64,000 nt of DNA from Synechococcus sp. CBW1002 (lineage in GTDB: Bacteria; Cyanobacteriota; Cyanobacteriia; PCC-6307; Cyanobiaceae). Shown one piece after another: positions 29,943-39,713 of the stretch (position 1 is the stretch's first letter; each line of letters opens with the position of its first letter). The DNA is taken from NCBI RefSeq assembly GCF_015840915.1, contig NZ_CP060398.1, forward strand, positions 3,348,001 through 3,412,000, in the 5' to 3' direction. The translations under genes and the position numbers were made by a program. Below the pieces are notes generated by a model. It searched no databases. It had not been told where the DNA came from and was given only the letters and a program-made list of their open reading frames with translations.

Positions 29943-31317
29943 TAGGAGTTTGCGGAAAAACCGCCTGAGAAGCAGCGTTTTTCCCTCCTGAGAGCTGGTG
30001 CAGCTCATTTCGGTCTGGTTTTCAGAGTTTCAGCGGCTCAGAGCTCCCCTTTTGGTGTGTTTTGCCCCTTTGGGGCTCCCTGATCACTGCCGTCTGGGCA
30101 CACTTCTGGGCAACCACCTGTTCACGCCGCCGCCATCGCCGGTTTGAGCAGGTTGCCCAGGCGGATCAGGTTGTAGGCGATCACATTCAGGCCGAACACC
30201 GCACTCACCTTCTCGGTGCCGCGCAGCTTGAACTGGCGCAGACCTCCCCACTGTTTGATCCAGCCAAACACCTTCTCGATGCCGCGGCGGGCATGGATCG
30301 ACTTGGCGTAGCCCACGTGGCGGGTGGTGCGGCCATCGATGGCGGAACCACCAGATCGGGCGGTGTTCTGCACCACGTGCGGCGTCACGCCGATGCGGCG
30401 CATCTCGGCGACAAAGCCCCTGGTGTCGTAGTGCTTGTCGGCACCGATGGTTTTCTGGTGGGCACCGGGACGATCCGCGGCCATGGCTTTGGCGGCATCC
30501 CGCTCCCCGGTGCCCGTGGCTTGCGTGACCTTGCAATCGACGATCAGGGCATGGCGGTTGTCCATGAGCACATGACCCCGGTAGCTCGGTTGAGCCGGGT
30601 GGGCGTTGGATTTCCGGGCCAGCAAGGCGTCGGGATCACTGCCGGAGCGGTGGGTCTTGTTGCTGAGCTTGATGCCTCGGAAATCCCCTTTCGCTCGCTT
30701 CTTGCCGGGCTTTGGAGCGCCAAAACCCTCGCCAGGGCCTGACGGCGGTGGCGGCGGATCGTCCTGCCCATCGATCCGCTCCAGTGAGGCATGGGAGGCC
30801 CAGGCCTGCAGCAAGGTGCCATCGACGGAGAAGTGCTCGTCACTGAGCAGCGGCTTGACCTCCGGAGCACCCATCAGCTTCTCCAGGAACTTCCCCATCA
30901 CCTGCTCGTTCAGCAGCCGCTCCCGGTTTTTTGTGAATGTGGTGGGATGCCAGATCGGATCATCTGGGCTCAGCCCCACAAACCAGCGGAACAGCAGGTT
31001 GTAGTGGAGCTGCTCGAGCAGCAACCGCTCCGAGCGGATGCCGTAGAACGCCTGCAGCAACGAGGCCAGCAGCAGTTGCTCCGGCGGCACTGATGGCCGG
31101 CCTTCTGCGGCGTACAGATCACAGAAGGTGGGATTGAGGCGATCGAGGGCCTGATCGGCCAGCTTGCGGATCCGCCGCAGCGGATGGCCGGCCGGGATCC
31201 GATCCTCAATCGACACGTAGGAGAACAGGGAGCCGCTGCGCTCCCGTTGACCTCGCATCTGGGCTGGACAGCTGGCCCATTCTCGCAGAGATGGCCGGGT
31301 TTTTCAGCAAACTCATA
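29943..31317 (-). mobile_element. ISg (IS5-family type, about 1375 bp)
   Basis: Inverted ends TAGGAGTTTGCGGAAAAACC and TATGAGTTTGCTGAAAAACC. Exact limits are uncertain by a few bases, because flanking IS3a bases are also AT-rich. Confidence 0.75.
30122..31258 (-). CDS. ISg transposase (IS5-like DDE), 378 aa
   Basis: N-terminal domain LNPTFCDLYAAEGRPSVPPEQLLLASLLQAFYGIRSERLLLEQLHYNLLFRWFVGL is typical of IS5-group transposases. Catalytic residues: Asp in DEHFSVDGTLLQAWASH, Asp in KTIGADKHYDTRGFV, Glu in RRGIEKVFGWIKQWGGLRQ. The reading frame is intact; it is only distantly related to ISc. Confidence 0.88.
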   Translation of the reverse strand: MRGQRERSGSLFSYVSIEDRIPAGHPLRRIRKLADQALDRLNPTFCDLYAAEGRPSVPPEQLLLASLLQAFYGIRSERLLLEQLHYNLLFRWFVGLSPDDPIWHPTTFTKNRERLLNEQVMGKFLEKLMGAPEVKPLLSDEHFSVDGTLLQAWASHASLERIDGQDDPPPPPSGPGEGFGAPKPGKKRAKGDFRGIKLSNKTHRSGSDPDALLARKSNAHPAQPSYRGHVLMDNRHALIVDCKVTQATGTGERDAAKAMAADRPGAHQKTIGADKHYDTRGFVAEMRRIGVTPHVVQNTARSGGSAIDGRTTRHVGYAKSIHARRGIEKVFGWIKQWGGLRQFKLRGTEKVSAVFGLNVIAYNLIRLGNLLKPAMAAA

Positions 31318-31333
31318 AAAGGCACCCACCTCA

Positions 31334-31776
31334 AATGCAATGGCTGATCCTTGGGTGGCAGCGAGCTTCTCACGAATCAAACCCAATCCAAATCGCCGCT
31401 TCCCCTGTCCGATTTTGCCTTCTACCGCGTTACGTTGCCGTTGATCATCAAGACACTGTCTCTTCTCTTCTGCCACAAGCTTAGGATCGCTCTTGGGCCG
31501 ACCAAGGCGAGGTCCACTCAGGCGAATCCCATGACGCTGACAGAAAGCGCGGTTCGCTCGAGTCCGATAGATCTGATCGGCACAGATCACTTCTGGATAA
31601 TGACCATGACGACGGCGATAGGCTCTTGCTTGAGCCTTTAGATCTTCTCCTTCATTGTAGGGATCGTAGCTCAGGCGATCTAGGTAGGTGAATCCATCAC
31701 CCGTAACTGAAATTGAGATCTTGGCTCCGAATTCGACATTACATCTGGCTTTGCCACGAACTATGGGCCTGATGTG
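31334..31776 (-). pseudogene. ISh: IS5-like transposase internal fragment
   Basis: Between two IS3a ends. Minus-strand translation HIRPIVRGKARCNVEFGAKISISV..YNEGEDLKAQARAYRRRHGHYPEVICADQIYRTRANRAFCQRHGIRLSGPRLGRPKSDPK..RNAVEGKIGQGKRRFGLGLIREKLA aligns with the catalytic half of ISc but with many substitutions. It may be the missing C-terminal part of an ISd-type element. Both ends are missing. Confidence 0.85.
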
Positions 31777-32953
31777 TGAGGTGGTCTGGCTTTTCTGGAC
31801 AGGCCCCAAGGGGCTCCCACCGATGAGCAAGCGCCGCACCCACAGCCCCGAGTTCAAGGCCAGGGTCGCCATGGAGGCGATCAGTGGCCGCAAGACGATC
31901 CAGGAGATCGCCGCCGACCACGCCATCCACCCGATCCAGGTGAGCCAGTGGAAGCGGCAGCTCCTGGACGGTGCCAGCGAGCTCTTCACCCGAGGCAAGA
32001 AGACCAAGGACAAGGAGGAGGGGCAGGCCAAGGAGGCGGAGCTGTTCCAGCAGATCGGACGGCTGCAGATGGAGCTGGAGTGGCTCAAAAAAAAGTCTCA
32101 ACTGCTCTGATGCCCGTGAACTGCGCAAGCTGGTCGATCACGACCACCCCGAGCTCAGCATCAGCAGGCAGTGTGCGCTGCTGGGGCTGCCTCGATCCAC
32201 GCTGTACTACCGGCCGACACCGGTCCGTGTATCGACGCTGCGGATCATGGCCAGGATCGATGCTCTCTACCTGGAGGATCCCTGCAGCGGCAGCCGCCGG
32301 ATGGTGGACTATCTGGCCCAAGATGGTATCCCGATCAGCCGAGATCGAGTGCGAAACCTCATGCGGCGCATGGGATTACGGGCGATCTACCAGAAGCCCC
32401 GGACGACGGTTCCAGGTGATCCGTCCGTGCGGTTCCCCTGCCTGGTGGACCTCACGCAGGTCACGTCGGTGGATCAGGTCTGGGCGACCGACATCACCTA
32501 CATCCCTCTGCAGAAAGGGTTCCTCTATCTGGTGGCGATCATGGATCTCCATTCCAGGCATGTGCTCAGCTGGAGGCTCTCCAACAGCCTTGACACGAAG
32601 TTCTGTCTGGAGGCCCTGGAGATGGCCTTGGGAGGCGGCCGTAGGCCAGAGATCTTCCACTCCGATCAAGGCTGTCAGTTCACGTCCGCTGACTTTGTGG
32701 CCAGACTCAAAGGGGAGCGGATCCAGATCAGCTGGTCCGGCAGAAAGCGGTGCTACGACAACATCCTTGTTGAACGGCTGTGGAGGACTGTCAAGTACGA
32801 GGAGGTCTACCTACGGGCATACAGCGATGGCTGGGACGCTGAAATCAGCCTGGCCCGCTTCCTGTGGCGGTATTGCCATGTAAGACCTCACAGTTCCCTT
32901 GGAGGCAAAACTCCCCACGCGGTCTACACTGAGGCCGAACCATGTTCCACCCG
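31777..32953 (+). mobile_element. IS3a copy 5, internally deleted leader and right end cut by IS21
   Basis: The left end TGAGGTGG is present at 31777. About 33-36 bases of the leader (the palindromic part before orfA) are missing compared with copy 2. The right end stops at 32953, where the IS21 terminus begins. Confidence 0.88.
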
Positions 32954-32975
32954 TATCCGGCGACAATCTGGTTGA
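31823..32975 (+). CDS. IS3a transposase OrfAB (copy 5), C-terminus altered
   Basis: OrfA 31823-32110 is intact. OrfB reads as in other copies to ...TEAEPCSTR, then runs six codons into IS21 sequence (334 instead of 340 aa). All DDE residues are retained. The A8 frame junction is present. Confidence 0.82.
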
Positions 32976-33049
32976 GGGGCGCGCCAAACAGGTTGACCGC
33001 TCCTGAGGGGCTCTGCTGAATCCGGTTGCCATGCGCAGGGCACCGGCTC

Positions 33050-34645
33050 ATGCCTGCTCCCCTCACCGCTCAACAGATTGCGCTGTACATGTCCAAACGA
33101 CGAGCCGGCAGCCGCCAGGAGGTGGCTGCCGCAGCGGCGGGCATTTCGGTGAGCAGTGCCCACCGCATTGATGCTGGCCGCCTCCAACCCAAAGCCGCCA
33201 AGCCCCGTGGCCGGCGGCGGCCCGATCCATTGGCTGAGGTCTGGGAGCCCCTGTTGCTGCCGCTTCTGGAGCGCCATCCAGCCCTGACGCCCACCACCCT
33301 GCTGGAGCACCTGCAGGAGCAGAAGCCAGATCAAGACTGGAGTTCGCTCAAACGCACCCTGCAGCGGCGGGTGCAGCAGTGGAAGGCCTTGCACGGTCCA
33401 GCGCCGGAGGTGATGTTCCCGCTGGCCTACCAGCCTGGAGAGATCGGCTTCTGCGATTTCACCCGGCTGAAACGGGTGGCGATCACCCTGCGCGGCGAAC
33501 CATTTCCCCACCTGCTGTTCCACTACCGCCTGGCCTGGAGCGGCTGGGCTTATGGGCAACTCATCCATGGTGGCGAGAGCTTTGTCGCCCTTTCAGAAGG
33601 GCTGCAGAACGCCCTGGCCGCCTGCGGTGGGGTGCCCAAGGAGCTGCGCACCGATCGACTGTCGGCCGCCAGCCGCAATCGGGATGGCAGCTACGCCCTC
33701 GACATCACCCCCCGCCACCAGGCGCTCTGCGCCCACTACGGCCTCAGTGCCAGCCGCAATAACCGCGGCGTGGCTCACGAGAACGGCATCATCGAGGCTC
33801 CCCATGGCCATGTGAAACGTCGGCTGGAGCAGAAGCTGATCCTGCGGGGCAGCTGCGATTTCGAGGAGCCCGCCGAATACGCCCAGCTGCTCGCTGAGGT
33901 GTTCTGTGCCCTCAACGCCCCCCGGCAGCAGCGTTACGAGCAGGAGCTGGAGCACCTGGGGCCCCTGCCGGCCTTCCGCTTTGCCGACTACGAGCTGCTC
34001 ACAGTGCGGGTGCGCAGCACCAGCACGATCGAGGTGCGGCAGGTGATCTACTCAGTGCCGCCCACCCTGATCGGCCGCCAGGTCATGGTGCGGCTGCACC
34101 ACGACCGGCTGGTGGTGTTCCTGGGCAGCGACTGGGTCTGCCAGCTCCCCCGCCTCTATGGCGCCTCTGGTGGCAAGCGGGCCTGGTGCATCGATCTGGA
34201 GCACCTGATCGATGCCCTGCGGGCCAAGCCCCGGGCCCTGCTCCATTGCCGCTACCAGCGCTACCTCTTCCCTGATTCCCGCTGGTGGGACTTCTGGCAG
34301 CAACTCCTGGTCGGCGGTGACCGTGACGCCGCTGCCCGGCTGATGGTCGAGGCCCTGTATGTGGCGGTGCGGGTGGCCTCCTATGCGCTGGTGCTCGCCT
34401 TCCTGGAGCAGGCCCAACGCCGCCAGACCCTTTCGCTGTCGGCTCTGCAGCAGCGATTCCGCGTTCCTCCCCGTTGCCAGAGCCTCCCCGATCCCGCCAT
34501 CCCCCAACACCTGCTGGCTACCTATGACCACCTCGTCCCCATGCCCGCGCTCTGCGGCGGTGGAAGCGGCGCTGCCGCTCCTGCTCAAACAGCTGAAACT
34601 GGCGCGCTTCCGCAGTCACTGGCAGCCGCTGGCCGATCAGGCTGA
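33050..34645 (+). CDS. istA: IS21 IstA transposase
   Basis: About 531 aa from ATG 33050. N-terminal helix-turn-helix (QEVAAAAAGISVSSAHRIDAGRLQPK), then LLEHLQEQKPDQDWSSLKRTLQRRVQQWKA, and the integrase core with Asp in PGEIGFCDFTRLKRV, the LRTDRLSAAS region, and Glu in HENGIIEAPHGHVKRRLEQ. The C-terminal beta-barrel VRQVIYSVPPTLIGRQVMVRLHHDRLVVFLG is also present. It overlaps istB by 122 bases, more than is typical. It appears intact, but lacks a working IstB here. Confidence 0.9.
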   Translation: MPAPLTAQQIALYMSKRRAGSRQEVAAAAAGISVSSAHRIDAGRLQPKAAKPRGRRRPDPLAEVWEPLLLPLLERHPALTPTTLLEHLQEQKPDQDWSSLKRTLQRRVQQWKALHGPAPEVMFPLAYQPGEIGFCDFTRLKRVAITLRGEPFPHLLFHYRLAWSGWAYGQLIHGGESFVALSEGLQNALAACGGVPKELRTDRLSAASRNRDGSYALDITPRHQALCAHYGLSASRNNRGVAHENGIIEAPHGHVKRRLEQKLILRGSCDFEEPAEYAQLLAEVFCALNAPRQQRYEQELEHLGPLPAFRFADYELLTVRVRSTSTIEVRQVIYSVPPTLIGRQVMVRLHHDRLVVFLGSDWVCQLPRLYGASGGKRAWCIDLEHLIDALRAKPRALLHCRYQRYLFPDSRWWDFWQQLLVGGDRDAAARLMVEALYVAVRVASYALVLAFLEQAQRRQTLSLSALQQRFRVPPRCQSLPDPAIPQHLLATYDHLVPMPALCGGGSGAAAPAQTAETGALPQSLAAAGRSG

Positions 34646-35075
34646 TGCCCAGGGCTGGAGCCCGGGCCAGTTCCTCTACGCCCTCTGTGAGCAGGAACTG
34701 GAACAACGGCAGATTGCCCGCCAGCAACGCCTGCTGCGCGGTGCCCATCTCCCGTGGCAGAAAGGTCTCGATGGCTTTGACCACCAGCACCTCGAGCCCC
34801 ACCACTGGCAGGAGCTCCAAGGCCTGACGCGGCAGACCACCTGGCTCCTGCAGGCGGAGAACCTGCTGCTGTTTGGTCCCAGCGGTGTGGGCAAGACCCA
34901 CCTGGCCATTGCCATCACGATGGCGATGGCGGCGCAGGACCAGGCCTGCCGCTTCTTCCCGGCCACCACGCTGGTGCAGCTGCTGCAGAAGGCCAAGGCG
35001 GCCTACGACCTGCCGGCGATGCTCCAGAAGCTCGATCGCTATGCCCTGCTGGTGATCGACGACATCTCCTACGTG

Positions 35076-36842
35076 GGGACTCCTGAAAAAGATTCTCGGC
35101 CCATCGGCGCCGGATTCGTCCGTTTGCTTCGCGTTAATCAGGCTGGCAAGCGCGGTGACATCAAGTCGGCCAGATCTCAAAAGCATGGCTTGCAGATGCC
35201 CTCAGGCGCTCTGATCGCTGACCAGGCCATAAAAAAGCTGTAGATCCACCCAAAAAGAAGGACAAAAAAGAGGCGCAGCAGCCTCAAGACCTTTTCCGCG
35301 CACATCACGACAAAGGCCATCGAGATGGAGGATTCGGCACCAGCTGGTAGACGAGCCATGATCAGATCCAGGGAATACTTGCGCTTTCCAGAGCCAAAGA
35401 CGCCTTCCACTTCATTGCGTCGAGCTTGATCAGATCGGAGCTGGTGCTTGTGTGCAGTGGTGACATCAGGATCCTTGGGCGGGCGACCCAATCGCTTGCC
35501 GGAGAGGCGAATACCGTTCCTCGTGCAGAAATGCCTATTCTTGGCCGTGATATAAATCCGGTCGGCGCAGATTCGCTCTGGGTAAGATCCTGTATCCAGC
35601 TTGTATTTTTCCGCCTGAGCGATAAGGTCTTCTCCTTCGTTGTAGGGGTTCCAGCTTATGCGGTGCAAGAACGGAAAGCCGTTTTGAACCGAAACACTGA
35701 TTTTGGCTCCAAACTCCACCGCAGCACGTGCTTTGCCTCGCACCATTGGGCGGATATGGGTCTGCACAAGATTCACCAGGCGGTCTGGAATGCTGTTGGT
35801 CTGAGAGGCGAGCAGAAGGCCCTGTTGCCGCTCCAACTCGCTGCAGGCCAACAACTTCTGCCACCAATGCCTCTTAAGCTCGGAAAGCCTTGCCCCGCAG
35901 CCGATCAGAGCATCAATGGCCTTGAGATTCTGCCGCACATAGCCAAGCTGATGTTTAATGGCAGCCTTCACTTTGCGGCGACGTGGTCGTTTTTGCTTCG
36001 CCACTCTCAGGAAATGAGCACGAGCAAGGCCACGGTCGTAGCGAGGTCGATGTCTCCTGAATCCCGATGACTGACTGCACAGATCATCAATGACTCGCTC
36101 GGTCGTTGTGCGAGCCTCGTTGAGGAGCTTGAGGTCTCTGGGATAGGTGATGTCGGCTGGAGTGCAACTGGCATCAATCGTGAGAGTGCCCCAATTCTTT
36201 CCTTCTGGCCAGTCAGCAGGCTTGATCAACGCATCAAGTTCTAGCTGAGCGCCTCCTCCACTGGAATCACGATCATCATGGTCGTCATCGTCTGCTGCCT
36301 GAGCAAGTGCTTCCAGAAGGATCTCTTTGCCGCGCTGCACCACCAGCTCGTTGATACGGCGCAGATCCTCGTCAGAAAAACGCTTGCGAAAGTGCACCAT
36401 CATCGAGGCATCAAACGGTGCCTTAGCTGTGTAGCCCGCAAAGCCGAGAAAGAACTGAATATAGGCGTTCTCTCTGATCTGATGGACTGTCTCTTCGTCG
36501 GTGAGCCCTAACTTCTGTTTGATGTAGAGAGCACCAAAGGCCATTCTCACTGATTTGGCTGGAGCGCCAATTGTGGCGCTGAATTGAGGGGCATAGGTTT
36601 CTTCCAGCTCATCCCATGGGATCAGCCCCTCCAGTTGAACCCAGCGATTCTCGGGATCAAGTGTGCCGCCAAATGGCAGGTGGAACTCCTTGATTGAGAT
36701 CTGACCGTTATTGTGCCTCCGGTACATATGGAACGATCAGGAGTAAAGGCAATCACGGATTGCCTGATTCACGGCCACTTTAGCGGTTTCTCATGCTTGA
36801 GACCAGCTGCGGCGCAATGGATCTGGATTTTTCAGGAGTCCC
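35076..36842 (-). mobile_element. ISc copy 2 (complete, 1767 bp)
   Basis: Target duplication TACGTG at 35070-35075 and 36843-36848, inside istB. Confidence 0.93.
35177..36727 (-). CDS. ISc transposase, copy 2
   Basis: 516 aa, identical in translation to copy 1, which indicates recent spread. Confidence 0.9.
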   Translation of the reverse strand: MYRRHNNGQISIKEFHLPFGGTLDPENRWVQLEGLIPWDELEETYAPQFSATIGAPAKSVRMAFGALYIKQKLGLTDEETVHQIRENAYIQFFLGFAGYTAKAPFDASMMVHFRKRFSDEDLRRINELVVQRGKEILLEALAQAADDDDHDDRDSSGGGAQLELDALIKPADWPEGKNWGTLTIDASCTPADITYPRDLKLLNEARTTTERVIDDLCSQSSGFRRHRPRYDRGLARAHFLRVAKQKRPRRRKVKAAIKHQLGYVRQNLKAIDALIGCGARLSELKRHWWQKLLACSELERQQGLLLASQTNSIPDRLVNLVQTHIRPMVRGKARAAVEFGAKISVSVQNGFPFLHRISWNPYNEGEDLIAQAEKYKLDTGSYPERICADRIYITAKNRHFCTRNGIRLSGKRLGRPPKDPDVTTAHKHQLRSDQARRNEVEGVFGSGKRKYSLDLIMARLPAGAESSISMAFVVMCAEKVLRLLRLFFVLLFGWIYSFFMAWSAIRAPEGICKPCF

Positions 36843-37099
36843 TACGTGCGCCGCAGCGAACTGGAGACCTCGGTGCTGTTTGAGCTGATCTGCCACCGCT
36901 ACGAGCGGAAATCCCTGCTGGTGACCAGCAACCAGCCGTTCCGGGAGTGGGACGACATCTTCCCGAGCGGATCGATGACCGTGGCCGCGGTGGACCGGTT
37001 GGTGCACCACTGCCACATCATCGGGATCAAGGGCGAGAGCTACCGGCAGAAGGCAGCTGCCGCAAGGGTTTCCAAGGATTCCAGCAACCCGCCAACGTA

Positions 37100-38866
37100 G
37101 GGACTCCTGAAAAAGATTCTCGGCCCATCGGCGCCGGATTCGTCCGTTTGCTTCGCGTTAATCAGGCTGGCAAGCGCGGTGACATCAAGTCGGCCAGATC
37201 TCAAAAGCATGGCTTGCAGATGCCCTCAGGCGCTCTGATCGCTGACCAGGCCATAAAAAAGCTGTAGATCCACCCAAAAAGAAGGACAAAAAAGAGGCGC
37301 AGCAGCCTCAAGACCTTTTCCGCGCACATCACGACAAAGGCCATCGAGATGGAGGATTCGGCACCAGCTGGTAGACGAGCCATGATCAGATCCAGGGAAT
37401 ACTTGCGCTTTCCAGAGCCAAAGACGCCTTCCACTTCATTGCGTCGAGCTTGATCAGATCGGAGCTGGTGCTTGTGTGCAGTGGTGACATCAGGATCCTT
37501 GGGCGGGCGACCCAATCGCTTGCCGGAGAGGCGAATACCGTTCCTCGTGCAGAAATGCCTATTCTTGGCCGTGATATAAATCCGGTCGGCGCAGATTCGC
37601 TCTGGGTAAGATCCTGTATCCAGCTTGTATTTTTCCGCCTGAGCGATAAGGTCTTCTCCTTCGTTGTAGGGGTTCCAGCTTATGCGGTGCAAGAACGGAA
37701 AGCCGTTTTGAACCGAAACACTGATTTTGGCTCCAAACTCCACCGCAGCACGTGCTTTGCCTCGCACCATTGGGCGGATATGGGTCTGCACAAGATTCAC
37801 CAGGCGGTCTGGAATGCTGTTGGTCTGAGAGGCGAGCAGAAGGCCCTGTTGCCGCTCCAACTCGCTGCAGGCCAACAACTTCTGCCACCAATGCCTCTTA
37901 AGCTCGGAAAGCCTTGCCCCGCAGCCGATCAGAGCATCAATGGCCTTGAGATTCTGCCGCACATAGCCAAGCTGATGTTTAATGGCAGCCTTCACTTTGC
38001 GGCGACGTGGTCGTTTTTGCTTCGCCACTCTCAGGAAATGAGCACGAGCAAGGCCACGGTCGTAGCGAGGTCGATGTCTCCTGAATCCCGATGACTGACT
38101 GCACAGATCATCAATGACTCGCTCGGTCGTTGTGCGAGCCTCGTTGAGGAGCTTGAGGTCTCTGGGATAGGTGATGTCGGCTGGAGTGCAACTGGCATCA
38201 ATCGTGAGAGTGCCCCAATTCTTTCCTTCTGGCCAGTCAGCAGGCTTGATCAACGCATCAAGTTCTAGCTGAGCGCCTCCTCCACTGGAATCACGATCAT
38301 CATGGTCGTCATCGTCTGCTGCCTGAGCAAGTGCTTCCAGAAGGATCTCTTTGCCGCGCTGCACCACCAGCTCGTTGATACGGCGCAGATCCTCGTCAGA
38401 AAAACGCTTGCGAAAGTGCACCATCATCGAGGCATCAAACGGTGCCTTAGCTGTGTAGCCCGCAAAGCCGAGAAAGAACTGAATATAGGCGTTCTCTCTG
38501 ATCTCATGGACTGTCTCTTCGTCGGTAAGCCCTAACTTCTGTTTGATGTAGAGAGCACCAAAGGCCATTCTCACTGATTTGGCTGGAGCGCCAATTGTGG
38601 CGCTGAATTGAGGGGCATAGGTTTCTTCCAGCTCATCCCATGGGATCAGCCCCTCCAGTTGAACCCAGCGATTCTCGGGATCAAGTGTGCCGCCAAATGG
38701 CAGGTGGAACTCCTTGATTGAGATCTGACCGTTATTGTGCCTCCGGTACATATTGAGCGATCAGGAGTAAAGGCAATCACGGATTGCCTGATTCACGGCT
38801 ACTTTAGCGGTTTCTCATGCTTGAGACCAGCTGCGGCGCAATGGATCTGGATTTTTCAGGAGACCC
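37100..38866 (-). mobile_element. ISc copy 3 (1767 bp, mismatched flanks)
   Basis: Left flank AACGTA, right flank TAAGTG (38867-38872), so there is no target duplication. One right-end base is changed (GGAGACCC). The right flank matches 28257-28262, pointing to recombination between ISc copies. Confidence 0.88.
37201..38751 (-). CDS. ISc transposase, copy 3
   Basis: 516 aa; differs from copies 1 and 2 by one residue seen (HQIREN to HEIREN near residue 82). Frame intact. Confidence 0.9.
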   Translation of the reverse strand: MYRRHNNGQISIKEFHLPFGGTLDPENRWVQLEGLIPWDELEETYAPQFSATIGAPAKSVRMAFGALYIKQKLGLTDEETVHEIRENAYIQFFLGFAGYTAKAPFDASMMVHFRKRFSDEDLRRINELVVQRGKEILLEALAQAADDDDHDDRDSSGGGAQLELDALIKPADWPEGKNWGTLTIDASCTPADITYPRDLKLLNEARTTTERVIDDLCSQSSGFRRHRPRYDRGLARAHFLRVAKQKRPRRRKVKAAIKHQLGYVRQNLKAIDALIGCGARLSELKRHWWQKLLACSELERQQGLLLASQTNSIPDRLVNLVQTHIRPMVRGKARAAVEFGAKISVSVQNGFPFLHRISWNPYNEGEDLIAQAEKYKLDTGSYPERICADRIYITAKNRHFCTRNGIRLSGKRLGRPPKDPDVTTAHKHQLRSDQARRNEVEGVFGSGKRKYSLDLIMARLPAGAESSISMAFVVMCAEKVLRLLRLFFVLLFGWIYSFFMAWSAIRAPEGICKPCF

Positions 38867-39100
38867 TAAGTGCAGGCATCTGACTCGATCTCAACGCCCA
38901 GTGCCCTGAGCGGCAGAGGGAGTGCCGCCAAGACATCAGGGCTCATGCCCCCACCCATGCGGGGGGGGGGGGGGCTCAGAGCCTCAGCGGTAATGGCATA
39001 GGCAAGAAATGTTGATGTGGTAGAGCCAAAGAGCAGCCTGCAATGCAGCAGGCATTACAGGCAATTGTGCAGATGCAAAAGGGCATTACTCATTCATAGT
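38867..39100. other. Gap downstream of the icfG-like operon with a G14 tract
   Basis: No gene seen. It contains a run of 14 G (38961-38974) just before CTCAGAGCCTC, and a weak GCCTGC/GCAGGC hairpin (39036-39053) without a T-run, too weak to call a terminator. This is the 3' side of the operon ending at 39101. Confidence 0.5.
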
Positions 39101-39664
39101 TCAGTCGGTCTTCAGGAGAGACAGTAGGTTTTGAGAGGCAAAGACATCACGGTAGAAAGTCAGCTGTTCACTCTTGAAGTAGCAGCCTCCCCGATGACCG
39201 CGACGGACCCAACAGACGGTTCCCTTGGCAAGAGTTTCACCGCTCTCATCGTCAAGACAGTGCCATTCAAAATGTACGAACTCACCCCAAAACATGACGA
39301 TGGGCCAGCACATGGTGACGTTTGGCTGTGCGATCAAGGCCCACCAATGGCGTTCACGTTCGGTTTGTTCAGTCAGACCATAAAAAGGACCATCCTGGCA
39401 AAAGTAAACCAAATCTTCACGGTACTCACCACGGAGCAGATCGCCGCGTGCACGCCGCAGCGCCTCACAGTGAGTCGGCCACCATTCCTTATTCTCAGCC
39501 TCAATCTGATCCGCGTCATACTCCGTGCTGATGGCGGGAAGTTCCTGTTCTCTTTTAGCGAGAATGGCTTCAGCCTGCTCAATAAGCTGATCGCCTAATT
39601 GTGTAGAAACAAGACCTGGCCTGGAAAAGTCGGCCGAAAGATGTTCGTAGTACTTGCGTGCCAT
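39101..39664 (-). CDS. Last gene of the icfG-like operon, unknown
   Basis: 187 aa. The N-terminal half is helical and charged (LIEQAEAILAKREQELPAISTEYDADQIEAENKEWW). The C-terminal half is beta-rich with many aromatics and cysteines (VMFWGEFVHFEWHCLDDESGETLAKGTVCWVRRGHRGGCYFKSEQLTFYRDVFA), reminiscent of an NTF2/SnoaL-like fold, which is only an impression. It starts 49 bases after the CMD-like gene. By position it may correspond to the unknown gene that ends the Synechocystis icfG region (slr1852-like), which I cannot confirm. Confidence 0.6.
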   Translation of the reverse strand: MARKYYEHLSADFSRPGLVSTQLGDQLIEQAEAILAKREQELPAISTEYDADQIEAENKEWWPTHCEALRRARGDLLRGEYREDLVYFCQDGPFYGLTEQTERERHWWALIAQPNVTMCWPIVMFWGEFVHFEWHCLDDESGETLAKGTVCWVRRGHRGGCYFKSEQLTFYRDVFASQNLLSLLKTD

Positions 39665-39713
39665 TGCTGATCAGTATTGGTGGGAGGATGGGGGGCGTTT
39701 GTCAGATCACCTC

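Larger units (their letters stand above)
29794..31333 (+). mobile_element. IS3a copy 4, remnant ends around ISg
   Basis: Only the first about 147 bases (29794-29940) and the last about 17 bases (to 31333) remain on either side of ISg. About 1.1 kb of IS3a interior was deleted, probably by an adjacent deletion caused by ISg. Confidence 0.8.
32954..37097 (+). mobile_element. IS21-family element, interrupted by ISc copy 2
   Basis: The left end TATCCGGCGACAATCTGG starts at 32954. istA and istB follow, with ISc copy 2 inserted in istB. The right end is lost where ISc copy 3 starts at 37100. Confidence 0.82.
34524..37100 (+). pseudogene. istB: IS21 IstB ATPase, split by ISc copy 2
   Basis: Coding parts are 34524-35075 and 36849-37100. 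Removing ISc and one TACGTG copy gives a continuous 267-aa AAA+ helper. Walker A is GPSGVGKTHLA, Walker B LLVIDDISYV (the ISc sits directly after it), sensor VTSNQPFREW, C-terminal FPSGSMTVAAVDRLVHHCHIIGIKGESYR. The final G of its TAG stop is also the first G of ISc copy 3. ATG 34524 (MTTSSPCPRSAAVEAALPLLLKQLKL) is the best start. Confidence 0.87.

Noticed and set aside
39036-39053. Possible terminator after the operon (GCCTGC/GCAGGC)
   Set aside because: Six-base stem without a T-run in the direction of transcription.
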